Shown here: piece after piece, positions 18,255 to 26,605 of the stretch
Position numbering within the stretch: position 1 is the first letter of the stretch
How the letters are laid out: each line of letters starts with the position of its first letter
DNA from: Scalindua sp964437425
GTDB taxonomy: Bacteria > Planctomycetota > Brocadiia > Brocadiales > Scalinduaceae
Direction: 5' to 3'
DNA: 64,000 bases
NCBI GenBank assembly: GCA_964437425.1
Contig: CAYTGO010000001.1
Span: 186,001 to 250,000 of the forward strand
The notes under the pieces: generated by a model
What the model saw: the letters and a program-made list of their open reading frames with translations, nothing else
Database searches by the model: none
What the model was told of the DNA's origin: nothing
Program-made: the position numbers and the translations under genes

Positions 18255-20348
18255 ATGTCAAATTTTTTATTAGAAATAGGGGCTGAAGAGATACCGGCGG
18301 GTTATATAGCTCCTGCTCTCAGGCAAATGGAAGAGTTGTTTGCAGAGCAGGTGAAAAAAACCCGTCTGAGTTTTGACAGTATACATACAACCGGTACGCC
18401 GAGACGTCTGGTTCTATTTGTCAGCGGATTACCGCAAAATCAGGAAGACATTGTACAGGAGATAAAAGGCCCTTCTGCAAAAGTCGCCTTTGATGAGAGG
18501 GGTGCACCATCGAAAGCAGCTGTTGGCTTTGCCAGCTCACAGGGAGTTAAAGCTGAAGATATGATTGTAAAGGATACTTCCAAGGGGAAATATTGTTTTG
18601 CTGTAAAAGAGGTAGAAGGAAAGAAAATATTTGACCTTCTGCCTGGAATGTTAACATCTGTTATAACGTCTATCAATTTCCCGAAATCAATGAGATGGAA
18701 ATCTGACAAATTATATTTTGCGCGCCCGATACGTTCGATAATGGCGATCTTCGATAAGGATATTGTCAACATGGAACTAAATGGCTTAAAAGCTGGCCGT
18801 AGTACAAGAGGTCATCAGTTTCTGTCTGACAATTCGATAGATATTCTTGATGCTGATTATGAAATTTATAAAGAGAGATTAAAAAGTGAAAACGTAATAG
18901 TAGAGATAGACGAAAGACGGGAGATTATCAGAAAAGAGATAAACTCTCTCCTTTCCGTTTACGATACTACCCTGGAAGACGAAGAGCTGCTTGAAGAGGT
19001 GACAAACCTTGTAGAGTTTCCGGGTGCCGTGAAGTGTAGCTTTGATGAGGCGTTTCTGGCAATTCCATCAGAAGTTGTCGTAACTTCGATGAAGGATCAT
19101 CAGCGATATTTTCCTGTTAAGGATAAAGACGGTAAGTTGTTACCTGAATTTATTGTAATCACTGACAGGGATTCCGGTGATGGAGAGATTATCAGGAAGG
19201 GGAATGAGCGTGTTTTGCGGGCAAGACTGGCTGATGCAAATTTTTTCTGGGATGAGGATAAGAAGATAACTCTTCATGACAGGCTCAAGGATCTGGAAGG
19301 AGTTGTATTTCATGAAGATATGGGGAGTTATATGGATAGGGGAAAAAGAATTGGCGATTTGGCATGTTTTATTGCCGAAATGCTGGATTTTTCTCCCGAC
19401 AGGTTGGAACTGGTTAAACGCGCTTCCAGCCTATGCAAAACGGACCTTTTGACAGAGATGGTTGGGGAGTTTCCCAAGTTACAGGGAATTATGGGTCGTG
19501 AATATGCCTTGGTTCAAGGTGAGGATGAAGAGGTGGCAAGGTCAATAGCAGAACACTACTTACCGAGATATGCTGATGATGTGCTGCCGGAGACCGAAAT
19601 AGGCACCGTACTCAGCCTGGCAGATAAGTTTGATATTATCGCAGGTTGCTTCGCGGCGGGTTTGATTCCTACTGGTTCTCAAGATCCTTATGGGCTTAGA
19701 AGACAATCGCAGGGGATAATTCGTATTCTTGAAACTAAAGATCTTCATATATCTTTAAAGACGGTTTTTGAGAAATCATTGTCTTGCCTGGCCAACGTTT
19801 GTCCTGATGGTGATAGTAGTAAGGTTTATGGGCAGATAATAGATTTCTTTAAGGACAGAATATATAACATTTATACTGAGAAGGGTTATCGTTACGACAT
19901 TGTAGAGTCAGTAATGAAATCCGGTTTTGACAATATATCAGATCTTCTTTGTAGATTAGAGGTAATAACCAATATCTCCAAGACTACGATCTGGCAGAAT
20001 CTTGTAGCTGTAGTAGAGAGAACGTTCAATATCGGGAAAAATTGTACAATCCACGGTGATGTGAATGAAGATTTATTAGAGGAGGAAGAAGAACGGAAAT
20101 TGTGGGCTGTATATGATAAAGAAAAAGAGAACCTGCTTAAATATGTGAAGCCAAGAAAATATGAAGAGTTGTCTCTTGCATATAGTGAAGTATTTGCAAA
20201 ACCGGTTCATGATTTCTTTGAAAAGGTCTTTGTGAATGTAGAGGACGAACAGATAAAGAATAACAGACTTTTGTTAGTCAAAAAGGTGAACGAACTCTAT
20301 GTCGAAAACATTGCAAACCTCGCATTTATCGTTGAACATGATAGATGA
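18255..20348 (+). CDS. glyS: Glycyl-tRNA synthetase beta subunit
   Basis: A 697-residue protein of normal family length. It begins with the diagnostic FLLEIGAEEIPAGYI and contains TGTPRRLVLFV, STRGHQFL, the HD-like core and a C-terminal DALR-type tRNA-binding region. In the alpha2-beta2 enzyme the beta subunit binds tRNA-Gly while the alpha subunit (GlyQ) makes glycyl-adenylate. No glyQ is adjacent or elsewhere in the window, so alpha must be encoded elsewhere. The next gene, xerD, overlaps its 3' end. Confidence 0.95.
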   Translation: MSNFLLEIGAEEIPAGYIAPALRQMEELFAEQVKKTRLSFDSIHTTGTPRRLVLFVSGLPQNQEDIVQEIKGPSAKVAFDERGAPSKAAVGFASSQGVKAEDMIVKDTSKGKYCFAVKEVEGKKIFDLLPGMLTSVITSINFPKSMRWKSDKLYFARPIRSIMAIFDKDIVNMELNGLKAGRSTRGHQFLSDNSIDILDADYEIYKERLKSENVIVEIDERREIIRKEINSLLSVYDTTLEDEELLEEVTNLVEFPGAVKCSFDEAFLAIPSEVVVTSMKDHQRYFPVKDKDGKLLPEFIVITDRDSGDGEIIRKGNERVLRARLADANFFWDEDKKITLHDRLKDLEGVVFHEDMGSYMDRGKRIGDLACFIAEMLDFSPDRLELVKRASSLCKTDLLTEMVGEFPKLQGIMGREYALVQGEDEEVARSIAEHYLPRYADDVLPETEIGTVLSLADKFDIIAGCFAAGLIPTGSQDPYGLRRQSQGIIRILETKDLHISLKTVFEKSLSCLANVCPDGDSSKVYGQIIDFFKDRIYNIYTEKGYRYDIVESVMKSGFDNISDLLCRLEVITNISKTTIWQNLVAVVERTFNIGKNCTIHGDVNEDLLEEEEERKLWAVYDKEKENLLKYVKPRKYEELSLAYSEVFAKPVHDFFEKVFVNVEDEQIKNNRLLLVKKVNELYVENIANLAFIVEHDR

Positions 20349-21234
20349 AACACTCGTAGAATCATTTCTGAACTACCTCATCGTCGAATGCGGCCTTTCC
20401 GATAATACCATAAAGGGATATAAGGGAGATTTGCGCAATTTTTCAAATTATCTGCATGGTACAGGTATTAATCGTTTTCAGGATTTACGTCCGAAGATGA
20501 TAGTAGGTTTTATAGAAAGTGAAAAACAGAGAGAACTTTCCGAGAATTCAATATCCAGATGTCTCGTTACAGTAAAAATGCTCTATAAATACATGGTAAT
20601 GGAAGGAAAAATTTCTGTGAATCCTATGTCATCTGTTAACACGCTTAAACTCCAGAAACATTTACCGGAAGTGCTTCATTATAACGCAATAGAGGAGATG
20701 CTACGGGCACCGGACTGTAATAATAAGCTCGGGATACGAGATAAGGCCATGTTAGAGCTTATGTATGCAACTGGGGCAAGGGTCTCTGAGGTTGCGTCTA
20801 TTAAAGTAAGCTGGATAAACTTTGATTATGGTTTTATCAGATGCCAGGGAAAAGGCTCTAAACAGCGTATTGTACCGATGGGCTCAGAAGCAGCTAAAGC
20901 GATTAAAAGATACTTACAGGAGGTTCGCCCTCTGCTCCTGAAGATAGAAGACGATGAGCCTTTACTGTTTTTGTCCAGAACAGGTAAAAAGTTAAGGCGT
21001 GAGAACATATGGAGCCTGGTGAAGAAATATGCTATGAAGGCAGGGATTAGGTCTAACATATCTCCCCATACATTGAGGCATTCATTTGCAACACACCTGC
21101 TGGAAGGGGGTGCGGATTTGCGTTCAGTTCAAGAGATGCTCGGGCATTCCAATATTTCTACCACACAGGTTTACACACACGTAGACAGAAAATATCTTAA
21201 AGCTACACATCAGAAGTTTCATCCTAGAGCATGA
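20338..21234 (+). CDS. xerD: Tyrosine recombinase XerD/XerC
   Basis: A 298-residue site-specific recombinase. Counted from ATG 20338, the catalytic set is R148 (TGARVSE), K172, H244 and R247 (HTLRH), H270 (LGHSN) and Y279 (VYTHVD). The N-terminal SAM-like domain (LSDNTIKGYKGDLRNFSNYL) is standard. It resolves chromosome dimers at dif. I chose ATG 20338, overlapping the glyS stop, because it gives the usual family N-terminus. ATG 20299 would add 13 residues. It lies about 2 kb from the candidate origin. Confidence 0.9.
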   Translation: MIDETLVESFLNYLIVECGLSDNTIKGYKGDLRNFSNYLHGTGINRFQDLRPKMIVGFIESEKQRELSENSISRCLVTVKMLYKYMVMEGKISVNPMSSVNTLKLQKHLPEVLHYNAIEEMLRAPDCNNKLGIRDKAMLELMYATGARVSEVASIKVSWINFDYGFIRCQGKGSKQRIVPMGSEAAKAIKRYLQEVRPLLLKIEDDEPLLFLSRTGKKLRRENIWSLVKKYAMKAGIRSNISPHTLRHSFATHLLEGGADLRSVQEMLGHSNISTTQVYTHVDRKYLKATHQKFHPRA

Positions 21235-21258
21235 TTACATTTGTTGATACCTGCGCCT

Positions 21259-22827
21259 TTATTCTTCCTTGATAATATCTATCACTTGTTTCTTCCTCTG
21301 TTTCATTATCTCTTTTGTATTTCCTTCCAGATTCAATCTGAGTAATGGTTCGGTATTAGATTTCCTTACATTAAACCACCAATCTTCATACTCAATAGTA
21401 ACTCCGTCCAGATAATCAATCTTGCCGTCTTTAAAGTGTTCGGCAATCTGTTCAATCTTTTTATCCTTGTCAGCAACCTTAAAATTTATTTCACCGGTTG
21501 AGCAATATTTACTTAGAGGTGCAACAAGTTTAGACATTGGTACATTTTTACTGCTTAGGATATTCAGTACCTCTATCAGTGCAATCATTGCAGAGTCTGC
21601 AAAGTAGTTTTCTCTGAAATAGTAGTGTCCGGATAGTTCGCCCCCGAAAATGGCATTCTTTTCCTTCATAGTCGCTTTTATGTGAGAGTGTCCGACTCTT
21701 TCCCGGTAAGGATTGCCACCGGCCTTTTTGATCTCTTCAGGCAATATCCGGCTGGATCTCAAGTCGTATAAAATTGTGGCTCCTTTTTCCTTCTGCAGAT
21801 ACTCTCTTGCTATGATAGCCGTAATTATGTCACATCCTATTTCACGGCCGTTTTCGTCCACGAATACACATCTATCAGCATCACCGTCAAATGCGACACC
21901 AAGATGGCTTTCGGTTTTGAGTACTTTATCCTGTAGATCTCGTAAATTTTTACTCTCTAAAGGGTTAGGTTCGTGATTTGGAAAGTTTCCGTCAGGCTCG
22001 AAGAATAGTGGTTCGATTTTGCAGGGAAGGTCTTCGAAGATTATAGGTATCATCGTTCCCGCCATCCCGTTTCCCGCATCGATTACTATTTTTAGAGGAC
22101 TTAGGTTGGCAGCAAAACCAAGAACGTGTTTTTTGTAGCCCTTACTTATACTTTTCTTAATAATTCTGCCGCGTTGTTCAGATTCGGGTAGGTCGGCTTC
22201 TCGTGCTATCTCTGATATTGTCGATAAACCGGTGTCAAAGCTGATTGGCGCAGCTTGTTCGTGGCATAACTTGAATCCATTATAATTTGACGGATTATGT
22301 GATGCAGTGACCATAATACCCGCATCGTAGCTATAATTACCTACGGCAAAATATACAGCATCTGTAGATACCTCTCCGATATCAATGACATTTGCTCCTG
22401 CTTTGGTAATGCCTTTCATTAAGGCATCTGTTAGAGAGTTAGAAGAAGATCTGATGTCTCTTGCGACCACGATGTTCTTAACATCTTTTATACTCTTTAA
22501 AAAAAGGACAGTTGCCATTCCTATCTTTTCGGAAGTGTATTCGTTTAATTGTTCCGGATATACACCTCGTATGTCATAGCTTTTAAATATTTGTTGGTTA
22601 ATTGCCTTGTCCTGATTTGTAGACAATTGCAAAATCTTCCTTGTGCCGGTTTCCATAGGGGTATATTCTGTTTCTTCTTCTGTTGGTGTGCCAATAGCAT
22701 CGTCCCTATGGTGACAAACAGGACATTTTGGGTAAAGTACCCTCTGCCTGCCTTTGCAGACGGATACGCTGATCTCATAACCATCTCCAGGGCATTGACG
22801 TTTTCTCTTTACAAGATATTTTGCCAT
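21259..22827 (-). CDS. Phosphomannomutase/phosphoglucomutase with N-terminal Cys-rich (zinc-ribbon-like) extension
   Basis: About 522 residues from ATG 22827. The alpha-D-phosphohexomutase core begins near residue 75 (IFKSYDIRGVYPEQ). It has the phosphoserine loop VTASHNPSNYNG, metal-binding AFDGDADRCVF, sugar-binding GELSGHYYF and the C-terminal phosphate loop RKSNTEPLLRLNLEG. It interconverts hexose 1- and 6-phosphates, feeding nucleotide-sugar synthesis. The first 45 residues are unusual: C12, C24, C35 and C38 (CPVCHH) suggest a zinc ribbon not found in standard enzymes. An upstream in-frame start at 22941 is less likely. Confidence 0.88.
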   Translation of the reverse strand: MAKYLVKRKRQCPGDGYEISVSVCKGRQRVLYPKCPVCHHRDDAIGTPTEEETEYTPMETGTRKILQLSTNQDKAINQQIFKSYDIRGVYPEQLNEYTSEKIGMATVLFLKSIKDVKNIVVARDIRSSSNSLTDALMKGITKAGANVIDIGEVSTDAVYFAVGNYSYDAGIMVTASHNPSNYNGFKLCHEQAAPISFDTGLSTISEIAREADLPESEQRGRIIKKSISKGYKKHVLGFAANLSPLKIVIDAGNGMAGTMIPIIFEDLPCKIEPLFFEPDGNFPNHEPNPLESKNLRDLQDKVLKTESHLGVAFDGDADRCVFVDENGREIGCDIITAIIAREYLQKEKGATILYDLRSSRILPEEIKKAGGNPYRERVGHSHIKATMKEKNAIFGGELSGHYYFRENYFADSAMIALIEVLNILSSKNVPMSKLVAPLSKYCSTGEINFKVADKDKKIEQIAEHFKDGKIDYLDGVTIEYEDWWFNVRKSNTEPLLRLNLEGNTKEIMKQRKKQVIDIIKEE

Positions 22828-23606
22828 AACTTTGTACGAAATTTTTGCAGTGGAAAATAATAATTTGATGATAATGGTAAAGAAACTGTTCAAGTATGTA
22901 AAGTAAAAACGAGTAACAAAATGATTATTTGTGTGCGACAAAGGTTTTCCACAATAGACAATATTTGGATGTGTCAGTAGGATTATTAATACAGAAAAAT
23001 ACTGTTGTTTTTTAGATCAACTTATGACTGCTTTTCGCATAAAATCGTTATAGGATTTTTAGTCAGAATTGCAAATATCTTCACTCTAGAGTCGAATTAC
23101 CAATTTGTATATTATTTTTTAATTACTCGAATAGTCTAGATGTAGAATCAATGCATTTATTTAGATACACAAGTTATCCACAAGTTGTCCACAAGCTGAA
23201 AATAGGAAAATTATAAGGTAAAACACTGATAGGCATGGAGGGTTGTTTGTATAAGTGTTGTTATGGCAATATGTTGGCGTGTTTAAACATATTGTGTTCA
23301 AAATTTGTTAAAAAGAGAAATTTTTTCTTATGCATAATTTTTTTTCATAGAAAAAAAAATGAAAAAAAATAAGAATATATTTTTTTGTCTTTTAAACCTC
23401 AATCTTATTGCTATCAATAGTCTTACGGACTTCAAAATTATGTGCCAAAAAAAATAAAAAAAACATTATCTTTTTAAGTTTGACACAAAGCTTCGTTTTG
23501 ATAATATTCCGTCTCATTAAAGCACCAAGAAAATTAGAAAATCTATTTTTTAATTTGTCGTTTTTTCATTTGAAATCTGTACCGTTCCATCATTACCCAC
23601 TTTCTT
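22828..23606. other. Candidate chromosomal replication origin (oriC) upstream of dnaA
   Basis: 779 bases without a supported gene. It contains TTTTCCACA at 22945-22953, a perfect DnaA box TTATCCACA at 23174-23182 and TTGTCCACA at 23185-23193, the last two only two bases apart in the same orientation. A very AT-rich stretch at about 23310-23400, with long A and T runs, could be the unwinding element. The position beside dnaA strongly favours an origin. Confidence 0.65.
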
Positions 23607-24962
23607 ATGAACCGTTCTACAACAAAAAAGTCTACTGATATTTGGGAAGATGCACTTGGTGCTATCGAGGCAAAGATTGGTATACGACAATTTAATTTGT
23701 GGTTCAAAAATACCCACCTGATTTCCTTCGATAATGAATCTTTAAGCATAGGAGTACCAAATCAATTTGTCCAGGCAAAGATTCGTGAAAGCTACGAACC
23801 ACTGATCAAAGGTTTGATTAAAGATGTAACCAAAATTAATCCTTCGATAAACCTTTTAGTAGAAACTAATGGCCATTCTCAAAATAGTAGCAAAGCAGTT
23901 GCTGGTAATATTAGATTTGAGAAACCATTATGTAAAGACAATGATTTCATAAGCAACAGGAAGTTGTTGTTAGAAAACTATGTTGTTGGTGGTTGTAACA
24001 GGTTAGCTTATGCTACCGCACTTGAGATTTCAAAACCTGGACCTGTAGCATTTAATACACTGTTTATACATGGGTCAATTGGAGTCGGCAAGACCCATCT
24101 CCTTCAGGGTATTTGGAACCGATTGAAATCAGAATCAAGCTCCGTAAGTGCCGTTTATATGCCTGCTGAAAATTGGACAAATGAATTTGTTTATGCTCTT
24201 AAGGGAAGCAGACTTGAATCATTCAGAAAAAAATACCGGAGTGTAGATATATTTCTTGTCGATGACGTCCATTTTCTTGCCAATAAAAATGGAGTTCAGG
24301 AAGAATTTCTTCACACCTTTAATACATTGCATAGTTTGTCCAAGAGAATTGTCTTTGCCAGTGACGCGCATCCAAGATTTATGAATCAGCTTAAAGAGAG
24401 CCTTGTCAGCAGGTTTATGTCTGGTATGATCGCAAAAATTGAACCACCTGGCTTCAATACATCTATGCAGATCTTACGGTCTAAGACTGAAGATTCTCAA
24501 AAGAAGATTCCTGATAACGTTCTTGAATTTATTTCTGAGAAATTCAATGATAGCGTAAGATCAATGGAAAGCGCAGTAACCACAGTGATGGCCTATGCAA
24601 ACATGAGCAAAGTAAAGATTGATTTGAAATTAGCGAATGAAACCCTCAGTGAATTGTACAATAACAAAAAGAGTATTACTTTAAAGGATATAGAGGGAGT
24701 AGTAATCAGTCATTATAATGTGTCTCGCAGCGATATCCATTCCGGTAACAAATCAAAGAATATTGCTCTTACCCGTCAAATATGTATGTATCTTGCAAAA
24801 ATACTTACAGAATCCTCGTATCAGGAGATAGGTAAATACTTTGGGAACAAAAGACATACGACAGTTATCTTTGCCATCAAGAAGATAAAGGAAAAAAGTA
24901 AGAGTAGTGCAGAATTCCAATCACACATAGATAATCTGATTAGAATGGCAAAGAAGCAATAG
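23607..24962 (+). CDS. dnaA: Chromosomal replication initiator protein DnaA
   Basis: A 451-residue protein with all four DnaA domains. Domain I is at 10-85 (IWEDALGAIEAKI). AAA+ domain III has Walker A GSIGVGKT at 156-163, Walker B FLVDD at 216-220, sensor-I region FASDAHPRF and a sensor-II-type Arg at 318. DNA-binding domain IV has R390 and NKRHTTV at 414-420. The usual Asp of the RDHTTV-type signature is Arg here (R416). dnaN, recF and gyrB do not follow; the next gene is ugd, a rearranged context. It binds DnaA boxes and opens oriC. Confidence 0.95.
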   Translation: MNRSTTKKSTDIWEDALGAIEAKIGIRQFNLWFKNTHLISFDNESLSIGVPNQFVQAKIRESYEPLIKGLIKDVTKINPSINLLVETNGHSQNSSKAVAGNIRFEKPLCKDNDFISNRKLLLENYVVGGCNRLAYATALEISKPGPVAFNTLFIHGSIGVGKTHLLQGIWNRLKSESSSVSAVYMPAENWTNEFVYALKGSRLESFRKKYRSVDIFLVDDVHFLANKNGVQEEFLHTFNTLHSLSKRIVFASDAHPRFMNQLKESLVSRFMSGMIAKIEPPGFNTSMQILRSKTEDSQKKIPDNVLEFISEKFNDSVRSMESAVTTVMAYANMSKVKIDLKLANETLSELYNNKKSITLKDIEGVVISHYNVSRSDIHSGNKSKNIALTRQICMYLAKILTESSYQEIGKYFGNKRHTTVIFAIKKIKEKSKSSAEFQSHIDNLIRMAKKQ

Positions 24963-25277
24963 TTTTTTTGTAAACCTTCGTTTCTCCTCACTTTTCGCCA
25001 ACATACATTATCTAAGAGCAACCATTGGCCTGTTAAGACGAAGAAGCTTTCCCGGATCAAGATTTACAGGTGTACATCTCTCTTTCTCTTTTTACAACAC
25101 TTCAATACTTTCTGAAATTTATAAGTTGACATTAAATATGCATAATTGTACCATCTCTAACTCTTGCTTGTGGATATGTTTACACGCATGCGTACTGCCG
25201 GGAATTTTATATCTCAATGTATCTCGCTTGTGATTTTGAGAATGTAATTATTAAAATTAAAGGGACAAATAATAGCT
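24963..25277. other. Intergenic region downstream of dnaA, with a DnaA-box-like site
   Basis: 315 bases without a gene. TGTGGATAT at 25169-25177 is the reverse complement of a DnaA box with one mismatch. A weak sigma-70-like promoter for ugd may lie at TTGACA 25126-25131, with TACCAT 17 bases further on. The region could extend the origin. Confidence 0.4.
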
Positions 25278-26576
25278 ATGAAGATTAGTTGTATGGGTTG
25301 TGGTTATGTAGGGCTTGTTGCAGGGACTTGTTTAGCTGATATGGGTAATGAAGTAACCTGCTGCGATATCGATAAAGGTAAAATAAACAAGCTTAAAAGG
25401 GGGGTTATACCTATTTACGAGCCCGGCTTAAATGATATGTTAGAAAGAAATATTAAGGGAAACCGTTTGCACTTCAGTAGTGATATGAAAACTACTATTA
25501 AGAACTCAGACGTAATCTTTGTGACAGTTGGTACTCCTCCCGGGAAAAACCATGAGGCCGATCTCTGTGCCGTTGAATCAGTTGCAGAACAAATTGGTAA
25601 AAACATGAAATCTTATAAATTAATTGTAAATAAAAGTACTGTGCCTGTGGGTACTGCGGAGTTGGTAAAGAAAATTGTAAGAAAGAACCAGAAGGTTAAA
25701 TGTGAGTTTGATGTAGTATCGAATCCGGAGTTTTTGCGTGAGGGTGAGGCTGTAAAGGATTTTACTAATCCTGATAGGATAGTAATTGGCACAGACAGTG
25801 AAAAAGCAGAAAAGATAATGATGTCAATATACAGAGGTATTGCCAGAGCAGACAAGCCGGTCTTTATTACAGATATAAAGAGTGCTGAGATGATTAAATA
25901 TGCCAGTAATGCAATGTTGGCCACAAGGATATCATTCATGAATGAAATTGCACAACTATGTGAGAAGGTCGGTGCTGACGTTAAGAGTGTTGCAAAGGGT
26001 GTTGGGCTTGATAATAGAATTGGGCCCAGGTTCTTGCAGGCAGGTATGGGTTATGGCGGTTCGTGCTTTCCTAAAGATGTTAAGGCTCTGTCGGAATTGA
26101 TGAAACAGAATAATGTTAAAGATAAATTATTGTCTGCCGTAAATACAATAAATGAAGATCAGAGGAAATTTATTTTCCAGAAAATAAAGAAACTGATTTC
26201 TCCGTTAAAAGGAAAGAGCGTTGCTGTCTGGGGGCTGGCTTTTAAACCGAAGACAGATGACATACGCGAGGCACCTTCTATTGACATAATCAGAGAACTT
26301 CAAAAGTCAGGTGCTAAAATACGCGCGTTTGACCCTGTGGCAAAGATAAACGCAAAAAAGGTCTTAAAGGGTGTTACTTTCTGTGGCGACCCTTATTCAA
26401 CTGTTAAGGGTTGTGATGCTTTATTGGTTGCTACTGAATGGAACGAATTCAGGGTCCTGGATTTTGAACATGTAAAAAGGTTGTTGAAACATCCTAATAT
26501 AATAGACGGCAGAAATATCTATGAGCCGGACGAAATGAGAAAAGCCGGCTTCAACTATATGGGCGTTGGAAGATAG
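25278..26576 (+). CDS. ugd: UDP-glucose 6-dehydrogenase
   Basis: A 432-residue enzyme with an N-terminal NAD-binding motif (MGCGYVGLVAGTCLADMG). The central helix includes EFLREGEAVKDF, the catalytic cysteine is C263 in GYGGSCFPKDV, and the C-terminal UDP-binding domain contains WGLAFKPKTDDIREAPS. It oxidises UDP-glucose to UDP-glucuronate in two NAD+-dependent steps. It stands apart from the main polysaccharide locus, next to dnaA, and probably supplies UDP-glucuronate for envelope glycans. UDP-N-acetyl variants exist in the family and cannot be ruled out. Confidence 0.92.
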   Translation: MKISCMGCGYVGLVAGTCLADMGNEVTCCDIDKGKINKLKRGVIPIYEPGLNDMLERNIKGNRLHFSSDMKTTIKNSDVIFVTVGTPPGKNHEADLCAVESVAEQIGKNMKSYKLIVNKSTVPVGTAELVKKIVRKNQKVKCEFDVVSNPEFLREGEAVKDFTNPDRIVIGTDSEKAEKIMMSIYRGIARADKPVFITDIKSAEMIKYASNAMLATRISFMNEIAQLCEKVGADVKSVAKGVGLDNRIGPRFLQAGMGYGGSCFPKDVKALSELMKQNNVKDKLLSAVNTINEDQRKFIFQKIKKLISPLKGKSVAVWGLAFKPKTDDIREAPSIDIIRELQKSGAKIRAFDPVAKINAKKVLKGVTFCGDPYSTVKGCDALLVATEWNEFRVLDFEHVKRLLKHPNIIDGRNIYEPDEMRKAGFNYMGVGR

Positions 26577-26605
26577 AATGTTTGCTTCTCTGGAAAATGA
26601 ATATT

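Noticed and set aside
23408..23638. 76-codon plus-strand ORF in the dnaA upstream region
   Set aside because: AT-rich low-complexity frame, no ribosome site, overlaps the dnaA start; the region is better explained as an origin.
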